Of a stretch of 64,000 nt of DNA, positions 34,818 through 42,865 are shown piece after piece. Location of the stretch: positions 7,852,669-7,916,668 of the forward strand of contig NZ_JACCBT010000001.1 of the NCBI RefSeq assembly GCF_013409045.1, read 5' to 3'. This DNA comes from Actinomadura citrea (GTDB lineage Bacteria; Actinomycetota; Actinomycetes; Streptosporangiales; Streptosporangiaceae). Position 1 is the stretch's first letter; the number at the start of each line of letters is the position of its first letter. A program made the translations under genes and the position numbers. Below the pieces are notes generated by a model, which made no database searches, was not told where the DNA came from, and worked only from the letters and a program-made list of their open reading frames with translations.

Positions 34818-35753
34818 TCACCCGGGACTCGTCAGGCCCGCCTCGGCCGACGGGTCGTCGGCCAGGCGTTCCCGTGCCAGCAGCGTCCCGCCGGCCACCG
34901 CGCCGGGCATCGCGAGCACCGCGCCCAGCGGGATGAGAAACACCACAAAGGTCGCCGCGCCGAACCCGACGGCGAGCGGGCGGTGCGCCTTCAGCCGCGT
35001 GAACCGGTCCCGGCGCCGCAGCCCGCGCCGCTCCAGCGCGATCGACGTCAGCTCGCCCGCGAGGAAGTAGCCCGACACCAGCGCCGCGACCACCGGCACG
35101 ACCGTCTGCCCCACCACCGGCAGGAAGCCGCAGGCGAAGAACACGATCGCGAACACCAGCGCCACGGCCCCGAGGATCAGCGCGTCCTTGACCGCCCGCC
35201 CGATCTGGACCAGCAGCGGGACGTCCGGCTCCGGCGGCGCGCCGCCCTGCGACTCCTCCACCCGGACCGCGATGGACTCGTAGAACGGGTCGCCCACCAG
35301 CAGCGTCATCGCCGTGAACGTGATGATCGCGAAGAACAGGGCCGACCCGTACAGCGCGATCCCGGCCACGACCCGCACCGACGTCCGCGCCGCGTCCGAC
35401 CAGCCGTCGGCGAACCCCGTCACCCATCCGGCCAGGTCGTCGATCCGGTACGCCAGGAATACCAGCGCCGCGGCGTACACCGCCAGGACGATCAGTGCGG
35501 GGATCAGCCCGAAGAGCCACTGGGCCGGGTGCCGCGCCACCCATCCGATGCCGCGCAGCAGGTAGCCCACGCCGTTGAAGAAGTCCTTGAACGCGGACGG
35601 CCGCTGCCGCGGCTGCGGGCCCGGCTGCGCGGGGCCCGACTGCTGCGCGGGGCTGGGCTGCCGGGGGGCCGGCTGGGGACTGGGCGGCGGGCCCGGCTGC
35701 GGCGGGCCGGTCCAGGCACCCGGCCGGTCGGGCGGTCCGTACGGTTGGCTCAC
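34818..35753 (-). CDS. EI24/CysZ-like membrane protein
   Basis: 311 aa from the GTG at 35753 in an AGGGTCAGGGTGC context. A Pro/Gln-rich cytoplasmic tail (1-55) leads to FFNGVGYLLRGIGWVARHPAQWLFGLIP, then about four to five long helices and the EI24 signature DPFYESIAVRVEES, ACGFLPVVGQTVVPVVAALVSGYFLAGELT and HRPLAVGFGAATFVVFLIPLGAVLAMPGAVAGGTLLARE. CysZ-like members transport sulfate; for actinobacterial EI24 proteins this is unproven. It is 11 bp from the next minus-strand gene. Confidence 0.82.
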   Translation of the reverse strand: MSQPYGPPDRPGAWTGPPQPGPPPSPQPAPRQPSPAQQSGPAQPGPQPRQRPSAFKDFFNGVGYLLRGIGWVARHPAQWLFGLIPALIVLAVYAAALVFLAYRIDDLAGWVTGFADGWSDAARTSVRVVAGIALYGSALFFAIITFTAMTLLVGDPFYESIAVRVEESQGGAPPEPDVPLLVQIGRAVKDALILGAVALVFAIVFFACGFLPVVGQTVVPVVAALVSGYFLAGELTSIALERRGLRRRDRFTRLKAHRPLAVGFGAATFVVFLIPLGAVLAMPGAVAGGTLLARERLADDPSAEAGLTSPG

Positions 35754-35764
35754 GCACCCTGACC

Positions 35765-36634
35765 CTATAGGGCAGGCAGCCCCACAAGGCGGACAGAACG
35801 GTCCCACACCGCCCGCCGCAGCTCCGGATCCTTCAAGGCCTCGACCGTCGGCAGCATCCCTGCGCCCGGCGCCGAGGTGTAGTAGCCGCCGCTGCGCCCC
35901 TCGAACTCCTCGTCCAGCGCGAGCCGCAACGCCATCCGCGCCCCCTGCGCCGGGGTCCGCATCACCGGGGTGTGCGAGAACAGGGCCATCACGCGCTCGG
36001 TCCCGCGGACGTCCCTGCCCAGACTCGTCGCGACGAAGCCCGGGCAGACCGCGTTCGCCGTGACGCCGCTGCCCTCCATCCGCCTGGCCAGTTCCTGCGC
36101 GAACAGGATGTTGAGCAGCTTCGACCGCCCGTACACGCGCAGCGCCCCGGCCGGGCCGTACGATCCGGGCTCGGCCATCCGCTCGACGTCGAGCCGGTCC
36201 GAGAACCGGTGCGCCTCCGACGCCACGACGACCACCCGCGACGGCGCGCCCTTCTCCAGCAGCCCCAGCAGCAGATTCGTCAGCAGGAACGGCCCCAGGT
36301 GGTTCGTCGCGATCACGCGGTCGTACCCGTCCGCGCTGACCTTGGCCCGCAGCAGGTACACGCCCGCGTTGTCGACCAGCACGTCCAGCCGGTCGAACCG
36401 CTCCTCCAGCGACGCCGCCACCCGCCGGACGTCCATCTGCACCGACAGGTCCCCGATGAACGTCTCGACCCGCGCGCCCGGCACGTCCGCCGTCAGCTCC
36501 TCCACGGTCGCCGCGGCGCGCAGCTCGTTCCGGCAGACGATCCCCACCAGCATCCCCGCCCGGGCCAGCCCCCGTGCGATCTCCTTTCCGATCCCGGACG
36601 TCCCCCCGGTGACGATCGCGATCCTGCGCTCCAT
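35765..36634 (-). CDS. Short-chain dehydrogenase (retinol dehydrogenase-like)
   Basis: 289 aa, ATG 36634. Classical SDR: IAIVTGGTSGIGKEIA (cofactor), VDNAGVYLL, catalytic Ser in VVVVASEAHR and the catalytic pair in VYGRSKLLN (YxxxK), then VTANAVCPGFVATSLG. NADP-dependent alcohol or ketone oxidoreduction is expected. It diverges from the LLM oxidoreductase gene, and the 84-bp gap contains a perfect KstR-like site, so it may belong to the same steroid regulon. Substrate unknown. Confidence 0.88.
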   Translation of the reverse strand: MERRIAIVTGGTSGIGKEIARGLARAGMLVGIVCRNELRAAATVEELTADVPGARVETFIGDLSVQMDVRRVAASLEERFDRLDVLVDNAGVYLLRAKVSADGYDRVIATNHLGPFLLTNLLLGLLEKGAPSRVVVVASEAHRFSDRLDVERMAEPGSYGPAGALRVYGRSKLLNILFAQELARRMEGSGVTANAVCPGFVATSLGRDVRGTERVMALFSHTPVMRTPAQGARMALRLALDEEFEGRSGGYYTSAPGAGMLPTVEALKDPELRRAVWDRSVRLVGLPAL

Positions 36635-36694
36635 CCCCCCACCGAACCACCCCCCGCACCCCCGGGCAACAACGCGGCGCCCCTGGCACCGAAG

Positions 36695-36708
36695 TGGAAC
36701 ACGTTCTA
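36695..36708. promoter_or_regulatory. KstR-like operator overlapping the LLM promoter
   Basis: TGGAACACGTTCTA matches TnnAACnnGTTnnA at every fixed position. It overlaps the -10 element (TACTAT, 36707-36712) of the LLM gene, an ideal repressor position, and lies 61 bp from the divergent SDR start. Confidence 0.75.
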
Positions 36709-36712
36709 CTAT
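36707..36712 (+). promoter_or_regulatory. -10 element of a probable leaderless promoter
   Basis: TACTAT ends 6 nt before the ATG at 36719, the spacing at which transcription would begin on or next to the start codon. No Shine-Dalgarno is present. Confidence 0.5.
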
Positions 36713-36718
36713 TCCGGC

Positions 36719-37588
36719 ATGAGGTTCACCTACGCCGAGGCCATGACGGATCCGTCGTTCTACCTCCCGCTGGCCAAGGCCGCCGAGGAGGCCGGGTACA
36801 CGAGCATGTCGGTCGCCGACTCGCTGGTGTACCCGAAGGAGTCGGACTCGGTGTATCCGTACACCGCGGACGGGAACCGGGAGTTCCTGGAGGACAAGCC
36901 CTTCATCGAGACGTTCACACTGATCGCGGCCATGGGGGCGGTGACCACCCGGCTGCGGTTCACGCCGTTCGTGCTCAAACTGCCGGTGCGTCCCCCCGTC
37001 CTGGTGGCGAAGCAGGCGACGTCGATCGCGTGCCTGACCGGCGGGCGGCTCGGCCTCGGCGTCGGGCTCAGCCCCTGGCGCGAGGACTTCGAGGTGATGG
37101 GCGTCCCGTGGGAGCGGCGCGGCAGGCGGATGGACGAGGCCATCGACATCGTCCGGGGGCTGAGCGGCGGCGAGTACTTCGAGTACCACGGCGAGCACTT
37201 CGACGTCCCGGCGATCAAGATCTGCCCGGCGCGCCCCTTCCCGATCCTGGTCGGCGGGCACAGCGAGGCCGCGCTGCGCCGCGCCGTCGTGCGCGGGGAC
37301 GGCTGGATGCACGCGGGCGGCGGCGACGACCTGGACGACCTGCTGGCCCGGCTGGACCGGATCCGCGAGGCGGAGGGCAAGGCCGGCGACCCCTTCGAGG
37401 TGCACGTGATCTCGATGGACGCCTACACGCCCGACGGCGTGCGGCGGCTGGAGGACAGGGGCGTCACCGACGTGATCGTCGGCTTCCGGATGCCCTACGC
37501 CAAGGGTCCCGACACCGAGCCGCTGGACAAGAAGATCGAGCACCTCGAACGGTTCGCCGAGACCGTCATCGCCAAGACCGCCTCCTGA
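36719..37588 (+). CDS. LLM-class F420-dependent oxidoreductase
   Basis: 289 aa luciferase-like TIM barrel: MRFTYAEAMTDPSFYLPLAKAAEEAGYTSMSVADSLVYP, RLRFTPFVLKLPVRPPVLVAKQATSIACLTGGRLGLGVGLSPWREDF, then FPILVGGHSEAALRRAVVRGDGWMH. The GRLxLGVGxG/S motif and VGGHSEAALRRA are typical of F420-binding members. Mycobacterial Rv3520c, in the KstR regulon beside ltp3/ltp4, is the likely counterpart. Predicted to reduce or oxidise a steroid intermediate with F420. ATG 36719 is probably read from a leaderless mRNA. Confidence 0.85.
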   Translation: MRFTYAEAMTDPSFYLPLAKAAEEAGYTSMSVADSLVYPKESDSVYPYTADGNREFLEDKPFIETFTLIAAMGAVTTRLRFTPFVLKLPVRPPVLVAKQATSIACLTGGRLGLGVGLSPWREDFEVMGVPWERRGRRMDEAIDIVRGLSGGEYFEYHGEHFDVPAIKICPARPFPILVGGHSEAALRRAVVRGDGWMHAGGGDDLDDLLARLDRIREAEGKAGDPFEVHVISMDAYTPDGVRRLEDRGVTDVIVGFRMPYAKGPDTEPLDKKIEHLERFAETVIAKTAS

Positions 37589-37597
37589 CCCCGAAAC

Positions 37598-37611
37598 GAG
37601 AACACGTTACA
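37598..37611. promoter_or_regulatory. KstR-like site before the NTF2-like gene
   Basis: GAGAACACGTTACA matches TnnAACnnGTTnnA except for the first base (G for T). It abuts the GTG at 37612, so either the gene starts further in or the site regulates from the start codon. Confidence 0.5.
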
Positions 37612-38049
37612 GTGGATGCCATCGCCTGGGACGCCCCCGACTCCGACCACCCGGCCCGCCGCGCCGCCCGCGCCTCCATGACCGCCGTCGCCGAGGGCCG
37701 CAAGGACGAGTGGCTGGCCCTGTTCGCCCCGGACGCCCTCATCGAGGACCCGGTCGGCCCGTCCTTCCTCGACCCGGAGGGCGCGGGCCACCGGGGCCCG
37801 GACGGCATCGAGAACTTCTGGAGCTCCTTCATCTCCACGATCGCCGGCTTCCGCTTCCGCGTCGCCGACTCCTTCGCCAACGGCCCCTGCTGCGCCAACG
37901 TCGCGACGATCACGACCACGACGCCCGACGGCGCCACGATGACCATCGACTGCGTCCTCGTCTACACGGTGGACGACGCCGGCAAGATCACGTCCCTGCG
38001 CGCCCACTGGGAGCCCGACCGAGCCATGGCCACCCTCACCACGCCGTGA
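37612..38049 (+). CDS. NTF2/SnoaL-like protein (ketosteroid-isomerase fold)
   Basis: 145 aa from GTG 37612, 23 bp after the LLM gene. Cone-shaped NTF2 fold: HPARRAARASMTAVAEGRKDEWLALFAPDALIEDPVG, HRGPDGIENFWSSFISTIAGFRFRVAD and TIDCVLVYTVDDAGKITSLRAHWEPDRA. Such proteins include ketosteroid isomerases and epoxide hydrolases. The position behind a KstR-like site suggests a steroid-binding or isomerising role (inferred). A later start at the internal ATG (ASMTAV) is possible because the operator touches the GTG. Confidence 0.8.
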   Translation: MDAIAWDAPDSDHPARRAARASMTAVAEGRKDEWLALFAPDALIEDPVGPSFLDPEGAGHRGPDGIENFWSSFISTIAGFRFRVADSFANGPCCANVATITTTTPDGATMTIDCVLVYTVDDAGKITSLRAHWEPDRAMATLTTP

Positions 38050-38064
38050 TCCTGCCGGCACCGG

Positions 38065-38862
38065 TCAGCGGCGGCCTCCGGACCGTCGTTGCGCATGGAA
38101 GCGATGGTCGCGCCGGACCAGGTCACCGATCCTGTGCCGGGCTTCGTGATCGAGGGTGCCGGCCGTCCTGGAGACCTGGTCCACCAGGGACCGGATTCCA
38201 ATGCTGACGACGTCGACCCCCGGCTGGCGGCACGTGCCGAGTTCCGCTCGATCGTGCATGACGACGACCGCGGTACGTACGGGGACGGGCGTGCCGCGGG
38301 AACGCAGGAACTCCTCCAGCGCTCCGGCGACCTCGCCGACCTGCCGTCCCCAGCTGCGCCCCCGGCGGTCGGCCAGCACGCCCGACTCCACCCGGTTTCC
38401 GTAGCGGTCGAACTTCTCGAACCGCCAGTCGTCGCCGGTGACGTGCACCCGTACGCCGCGGCCCTTCACCTCGACCGCCCAGACGCCGCCGGGCCCGACC
38501 AGCAGATGGTCGACCTCGCCGCGCCGGTTGGCATAACCGCGGAACAGCGTCCAGTCCCCGCGCAGGGAGCGTTCGAGTTCGGCCGCCACCCGATCCTCGG
38601 CGTCGACGCCGGCCTGCTGCTGCGCACGCCGGTGCATGACCGTCGGGTCGGCCACCGGCGCGGTCCGCTGCAGGGCCTGCAGTTCACGGGCGTCCCTGAG
38701 CCACCTGCCCAACTGCCACCATCGGCGTGCGGCCCGCTGCCGGCGGCGCAGGGCGTCCACGGCCCGGGCGTGATCGGCGATGTGGTCTCGCTGGCGGGCC
38801 AGCGCCGCGTCGGTCTCCTGAAGTTGAGCCCCCGGATGGTCTGACAGCACTTCGATCCGCAT
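38065..38862 (-). CDS. NERD (nuclease-related) domain protein
   Basis: 265 aa from ATG 38862. N-terminal coiled-coil-like helix (about 10-75, many Arg/Ala/Gln/Asp) is followed by a NERD domain (about 85-200): GVDAEDRVAAELERSLRGDWTLFRGYANRRGEVDHLLVGPGGVWAVEVKGRGVRV. This has the PD-(D/E)xK-like core GEVDHLLVGPGG...EVK. NERD domains occur in plasmid and bacterial DNA-processing proteins. The gene diverges from a phospholipase-D-family gene with 194 bp between. Function unknown; DNA-related activity is a guess from the fold. Confidence 0.8.
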   Translation of the reverse strand: MRIEVLSDHPGAQLQETDAALARQRDHIADHARAVDALRRRQRAARRWWQLGRWLRDARELQALQRTAPVADPTVMHRRAQQQAGVDAEDRVAAELERSLRGDWTLFRGYANRRGEVDHLLVGPGGVWAVEVKGRGVRVHVTGDDWRFEKFDRYGNRVESGVLADRRGRSWGRQVGEVAGALEEFLRSRGTPVPVRTAVVVMHDRAELGTCRQPGVDVVSIGIRSLVDQVSRTAGTLDHEARHRIGDLVRRDHRFHAQRRSGGRR

Positions 38863-39056
38863 TGACCAAAGATACTGCGAACTGCGAAGTAGGCCCGACT
38901 TCCGAAGAAACTCACCGGCCGTTGCAGAACAATCTTGTCCCATTTCGGCCAGTTATGGGCGTTGGTTGTCACCTTTTCGTTCATTCTGGCGGGCGGTTCC
39001 GCGACCTTATCGTCGGGGCTCGTCCCCGGCGGGAGACCGGGGAGAAGGGGGTTGGG

Positions 39057-40808
39057 ATGAATCCTTCGACCAAGCCGCAGACTCTGATCGGCAAGTACCT
39101 GGTACGCGAGACCGATCGGACGAAATGGGGCGACGGCGAGTACGCGCCGCAACAGAACTTCCTTGGCGATCTGTCCGGGAACACGGTCGACCACTTCGTC
39201 AACGGAGTGGCGTACTTCAAGGCGCTCGAAGGCGAGATCGAGGCCCTGTGCGCGTCCAACGCCAAGGGCCGGTACCTGTACTTGACCGCGTGGTGGCTCG
39301 GCCTGGCCAAACTGCCCGCCGACACCGAGATCCAGGCCTTCGGTGAGTTCGGCAGCACCGTCGTCCAGCAATTCCCGGTGCTGAAGGATCTGACGCGACC
39401 GGTGCGGGTCGGCGCGGAATACCCGCCGCTGACGCTCCCGAGCGGCGCGCTTCTCTCCAGGCGCCTGGAAGAACTGCACAAGTCCGGCGCCGATGTGCGG
39501 ATCCTCGCCTGGGTGTCGCCGTTCGCCGCCCGGTACGCCGTCCCCGATCTCGGGGGGATCCGCATCGTCAACGCGCAGACGCTGCTCAGCGTCGCCGAGA
39601 TGCGCAGCCGCTTCGGCGAGCAGGACGCCGGCAAGGTGATGGTCAACCTGACCGCGCACCCGCTGGGCGCTGTCCACTGCAAGCTGGTGGTGGCCGGCGA
39701 CCACAAGTCCACGCGCGCCTTCACAGGCGGCATCGACCCGGTCATGGACCGGACGGCCCCGACCTGGCACGACCTCGCGGTGCGGGTCACCGGGCCCGCG
39801 GCCACGGCGGTCCACCGCTTCTTCCAGCAGATGTGGGCCGAGAACCTCAGGCTGCCGGCCGAGGACTTCCTGGTCGACCACCACCCGATCGCATCGCGGC
39901 TCAAGACGGCCGCGCCGGTCCCCGACCCGCCGGAACCACCGCGCGGGGACGGCACCGGAGCCCACGTCCAGGTGCTGCGGACCGTGCCGCAGATGCGGTT
40001 CTCCTCGTCCGGCCCGGAGTGGCTCTACGACAAGAGCTCGGTGGTGCGGGCACTCATCACCGCCGGCGTCGGCTTCAGAAAGGAACCGGTCAGTTTCGCG
40101 CCGGACGGTCTCTTCGAGTTCAAGGTGGCGCTGGAGAAGGCGATCGGCCAGGCCGAGAAGTACATCTTCATCGCGGACCAGGCGTTCAGCAGCGAAGAGA
40201 TCATGGGCTGGATCAACGCCCGGATGCTGGCGAAACCGGATCTCAAGGTGATCCTGCTGCACGGCGGAGACCCCGCCGACCCTCCGAGCGGCGACATGCC
40301 GGAGGCGGTCAACGGGCACCTGATCCCGCACGTGCCCACGGTCCTCTTCGGCGGGCCCAGCGGCCTGCGGGGCGTGGAGATCTACGGCTGGCCCGGCACG
40401 ACGGTGCACTGCAAGGTGACGATCATCGATGATGTCTTCTGCGTCGTGGGCTCGGCCAACGCGATGCGGCGCAGCCTCTACACCGACACCGAACTGTCCG
40501 TCGCGGTCCTGGACGCCACGGACACCGGCCTCGTCCGCCGCCTGCGCCGCGACCTGTGGGCCAAGTACTGCGGGATGACCCTGCCGCCGGAGATGCTGCT
40601 GGTGGGCGCCACGCAGCCGGGCTACGACGAGCTGCTCGACCTTCACGACTCGCTGTCCCTGTGGTCCCCGACATGGGGCGGCGCGCTCCCGTCCCACGTC
40701 AGGCTGCTGCCCGGGATCAAGGGCTTCCACCTGCCGATGCCGGTGACCGTGCCGTACTCGCCGCAGGAGCACGACCGCAAGGACACCGACTCGCGCATGA
40801 CCTTCTGA
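39057..40808 (+). CDS. Phospholipase D superfamily protein with two HKD motifs
   Basis: 583 aa, ATG 39057 after GGAGAAGGGGG. Two catalytic HKD motifs are visible: VHCKLVVAGDHKSTRAFTGGID (about residue 205) and VHCKVTIIDDVFCVVGSANAMRRS (about 450), each HxK(x)4D followed by the GG/GSxN element. Both are intact, so the enzyme should cleave or transfer phosphodiester bonds of lipid or nucleic acid. No signal peptide or membrane helix is seen, so it is probably cytoplasmic. It diverges from the NERD gene. Confidence 0.85.
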   Translation: MNPSTKPQTLIGKYLVRETDRTKWGDGEYAPQQNFLGDLSGNTVDHFVNGVAYFKALEGEIEALCASNAKGRYLYLTAWWLGLAKLPADTEIQAFGEFGSTVVQQFPVLKDLTRPVRVGAEYPPLTLPSGALLSRRLEELHKSGADVRILAWVSPFAARYAVPDLGGIRIVNAQTLLSVAEMRSRFGEQDAGKVMVNLTAHPLGAVHCKLVVAGDHKSTRAFTGGIDPVMDRTAPTWHDLAVRVTGPAATAVHRFFQQMWAENLRLPAEDFLVDHHPIASRLKTAAPVPDPPEPPRGDGTGAHVQVLRTVPQMRFSSSGPEWLYDKSSVVRALITAGVGFRKEPVSFAPDGLFEFKVALEKAIGQAEKYIFIADQAFSSEEIMGWINARMLAKPDLKVILLHGGDPADPPSGDMPEAVNGHLIPHVPTVLFGGPSGLRGVEIYGWPGTTVHCKVTIIDDVFCVVGSANAMRRSLYTDTELSVAVLDATDTGLVRRLRRDLWAKYCGMTLPPEMLLVGATQPGYDELLDLHDSLSLWSPTWGGALPSHVRLLPGIKGFHLPMPVTVPYSPQEHDRKDTDSRMTF

Positions 40809-40884
40809 GCCTCGCCGCGCCGGTACCGGGGGCGTCCGGCCTGCGGACGTCCCCGGCCGGGCGCGCCCTCGTCCCACCCCTCGC

Positions 40885-40914
40885 TTGACAGGTCGGGACG
40901 TCCACGGGTACAAA
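40885..40914 (+). promoter_or_regulatory. Promoter of the arsR operon
   Basis: -35 TTGACA (40885-40890) and -10 TACAAA (40909-40914) with an 18-bp spacer. The double palindrome begins at the last base of the -10. Confidence 0.6.
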
Positions 40915-40941
40915 ACCATCTGGTTATAGAACCGGAAGGTT
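40914..40941. promoter_or_regulatory. Double AACCnnnnGGTT operator
   Basis: Two AACCnnnnGGTT palindromes (40914-40925 and 40930-40941) are separated by 4 bp, centre-to-centre 16 bp. They cover the region from -10 to the ribosome site, 7 bp before the arsR GTG. Arrangement fits two ArsR dimers on nearby faces of the helix. Confidence 0.7.
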
Positions 40942-40947
40942 GACCTA

Positions 40948-41283
40948 GTGGACACCAGCACTCTGGACACGACGTTCGCCGCCCTGGCCGACCCGACCAG
41001 GCGCGCGATCCTGACCCGGCTCACCCAGGGCGACGCCTCGGTGGGCGAACTGTCCGCGCCCTTCGCCATGAGCCAGCCCGCCGTGTCCAAGCACCTGCGC
41101 GTCCTGGAACGTGCCGGCCTGGTCTCGCGGGGCCGGGACGCGCAGCGGCGGCCGTGCCGGCTTGAGGCCCGTCCCCTCCGGGAGGCGCTGGACTGGCTCG
41201 CGGACTTCCGCCAGTACTGGGAGGAGAGCTACCAGCGGCTCGACGAACTGCTCGCAAGGCTCGAAGAGCAGGAGGACTCGTGA
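40948..41283 (+). CDS. ArsR-family winged-helix repressor
   Basis: 111 aa, GTG start. Typical SRPBCC-associated ArsR: LDTTFAALADPTRRAILTRLTQGDASVGELSAPFAMSQPAVSKHLRVLERAGLVSRGRDAQRRPCRLEARPL. No metal-binding Cys pair is present, so sensing is not of the ArsR/SmtB metal type. First gene of a three-gene operon, overlapping the next by 4 bp; likely autoregulates through the double palindrome upstream. Confidence 0.9.
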   Translation: MDTSTLDTTFAALADPTRRAILTRLTQGDASVGELSAPFAMSQPAVSKHLRVLERAGLVSRGRDAQRRPCRLEARPLREALDWLADFRQYWEESYQRLDELLARLEEQEDS

Positions 41284-41777
41284 CGGCGTGGCCGCCCCGC
41301 GGGGCGGGCCTCGTGGTCAGCGCGCCGCCGGGCACCGAGATCCTGCTCAGCAGGACGTTCGACGCGCCCCGCCGGCGGGTGTTCGACGCGTTCACCCGTC
41401 CGGCACTGCTCAGGCAGTGGCACGGCGCCCGCGGCTGGACACTCGTCGTCTGCGAGATCGACCTGCGCCCCGGCGGCACCTGGCGCTTCGTCTCCCACGG
41501 CCCGGGCGGCGCCGAGATGGGCTACGGCGGCGTCTTCCTCGAGGTGGACGCGCCCGCCAGGCTGGTGCAGAGCGAGATCCGCGACGGCTGGGAGGCCGGC
41601 GAGGCCCTGGTCACCACCGTCTTCGACGAGCGGGACGGCCGCACCGCCATGAACATCACCGTTCGCTACCCCACCCGCGAGATACGCGACAGCGTGCTCC
41701 GCAGCCCGATGCGGCGCGGCGCGGGCCAGTCCTACGACCGACTCGACGACCTTCTCTCGAAAGGACACCACCCATGA
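41280..41777 (+). CDS. SRPBCC/AHSA1-domain protein
   Basis: 165 aa, GTG overlapping the arsR stop (GTGA). START-like fold: EILLSRTFDAPRRRVFDAFTRPALLRQWHGARGWTLVVCEIDLRPGGTWRFV and GYGGVFLEVDAPARLVQSE, the AHSA1 pattern. Such proteins bind hydrophobic ligands and are nearly always next to this kind of ArsR gene. Function beyond ligand binding is unknown. Confidence 0.87.
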   Translation: MTAWPPRGAGLVVSAPPGTEILLSRTFDAPRRRVFDAFTRPALLRQWHGARGWTLVVCEIDLRPGGTWRFVSHGPGGAEMGYGGVFLEVDAPARLVQSEIRDGWEAGEALVTTVFDERDGRTAMNITVRYPTREIRDSVLRSPMRRGAGQSYDRLDDLLSKGHHP

Positions 41778-42187
41778 CCGAGCCGCAAACCCCGGTAACG
41801 CCCGTGCGCCCCGGGATGCTCCTGCTCGAACTCGTCCCGGTGCCCGTCGCCGACATCGACCGGGCCAAGGAGTTCTACACCGCTCTCGGCTTCAACGCCG
41901 ACGTCGACGTGCGACCCGCGGACGGCGTCCGGTACGTCCAGCTCACACCGCCGGGCTCGGCCTGCTCGATCGCGCTGACGGAGGGCCTGCCGGGAATGGA
42001 CATGCCGGTCGGGACGCAGCGCGGCCTGCACCTGGTCGTCAGCGACATCGAGCAGGCCAGGTCCGACCTCGTCAAGCGCGGCGCCGACGTGGACCCGGTG
42101 GAGGACATGGGCGGCGTCTTCTACGCCCGTTTCGCCGACCCGGACGGGAACACCTGGACCCTCCAGCACATGCCCTGGCGCCCCTGA
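41774..42187 (+). CDS. VOC-family (glyoxalase-like) protein
   Basis: 137 aa, ATGA overlap with the preceding stop. A two-module VOC fold: LLELVPVPVADIDRAKEFYTALGFNADVDVRPADGVRYVQLTPPGSACSIAL and GLHLVVSDIEQARSDLVKRGADVDPVEDMGGVFYARFADPDGNTWTLQH. Metal ligands (H in GLHLVV, E-like positions) are partly present. Possible lyase, dioxygenase or antibiotic-binding role; operon context suggests a small-molecule response. Confidence 0.85.
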   Translation: MTEPQTPVTPVRPGMLLLELVPVPVADIDRAKEFYTALGFNADVDVRPADGVRYVQLTPPGSACSIALTEGLPGMDMPVGTQRGLHLVVSDIEQARSDLVKRGADVDPVEDMGGVFYARFADPDGNTWTLQHMPWRP

Positions 42188-42293
42188 CCCCGCGACGGCG
42201 GCCGACCGGGGCTCGCGGGCACCGAGGCCCGGCGCACCGCCTCCGTGAGAAGATCCAGCGCAGTCTGTGCTGGTACTGACCCTGGAGGCGAGG

Positions 42294-42854
42294 ATGTACG
42301 CGGTGTCCCTCGGCGGCGACGGCGCGGAGTTGCGACCGCTCGAACCATGGCAGGCCGACGAGTTCCTGGCCCACATCGACCGAGGACGAGACTTCATCGG
42401 CCAGTACGTCGGGCTTCCGGACCGCGTCACGGACCTGAGATCCAGCCGCGCGCAACTGCAGGCGTACGCCGACAAGGCCGCGGCCGACCGAGGGCGCATC
42501 TACGGCATCTGGGCCGGCAGCCGGCTGGTGGGCGGGGTGCTCTTCGTCACGATGGACGTCGAGCAGGGCACCGCCGAGGCCGGCTGCTGGCTGGAACCGT
42601 CGGCCGTGGGCAAGGGCCTGGTGACCAGAGCGGTGCGCACCATCATCGACTGGGCCATCGAAGAGCGCGGCATCCACCGCGTGGAATGGCGGGTCTCGAC
42701 CGCCAACCAGCCCAGCATCTCCGTCGCCGAGCGGCTGGGGATGACGAAAGACGGCACCCTGCGAGAAAGCTACCTCTACCGCGGAGAACGGCAGGACACC
42801 GAGGTCTGGTCAGTGCTCGCCCCAGAGTGGCGAGCGACCAGGCAGGCGTCCTAG
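42294..42854 (+). CDS. GNAT acetyltransferase (RimJ/RimL-like)
   Basis: 186 aa from ATG 42294 with GGAGGCGAGG upstream; an earlier in-frame start at 42267 lacks that context. Features: ELRPLEPWQADEFLAHIDRGRDFIGQYV, AEAGCWLEPSAVGKGLVTRAVRTIIDWAIEERGIHRVEWRVSTANQPSISVAERLGMTKDG. The acetyl-CoA loop (SAVGKGLVT) and the N..S...A..LGM tail are typical of ribosomal-protein or amino-acid N-acetyltransferases. Acceptor unknown. Confidence 0.87.
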   Translation: MYAVSLGGDGAELRPLEPWQADEFLAHIDRGRDFIGQYVGLPDRVTDLRSSRAQLQAYADKAAADRGRIYGIWAGSRLVGGVLFVTMDVEQGTAEAGCWLEPSAVGKGLVTRAVRTIIDWAIEERGIHRVEWRVSTANQPSISVAERLGMTKDGTLRESYLYRGERQDTEVWSVLAPEWRATRQAS

Positions 42855-42865
42855 AGCCGCTCCGG

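Noticed and set aside
38466-41090. An 874-codon open frame on the minus strand
   Set aside because: Antisense of the phospholipase-D gene and part of arsR; the real genes in both other frames have clear motifs.
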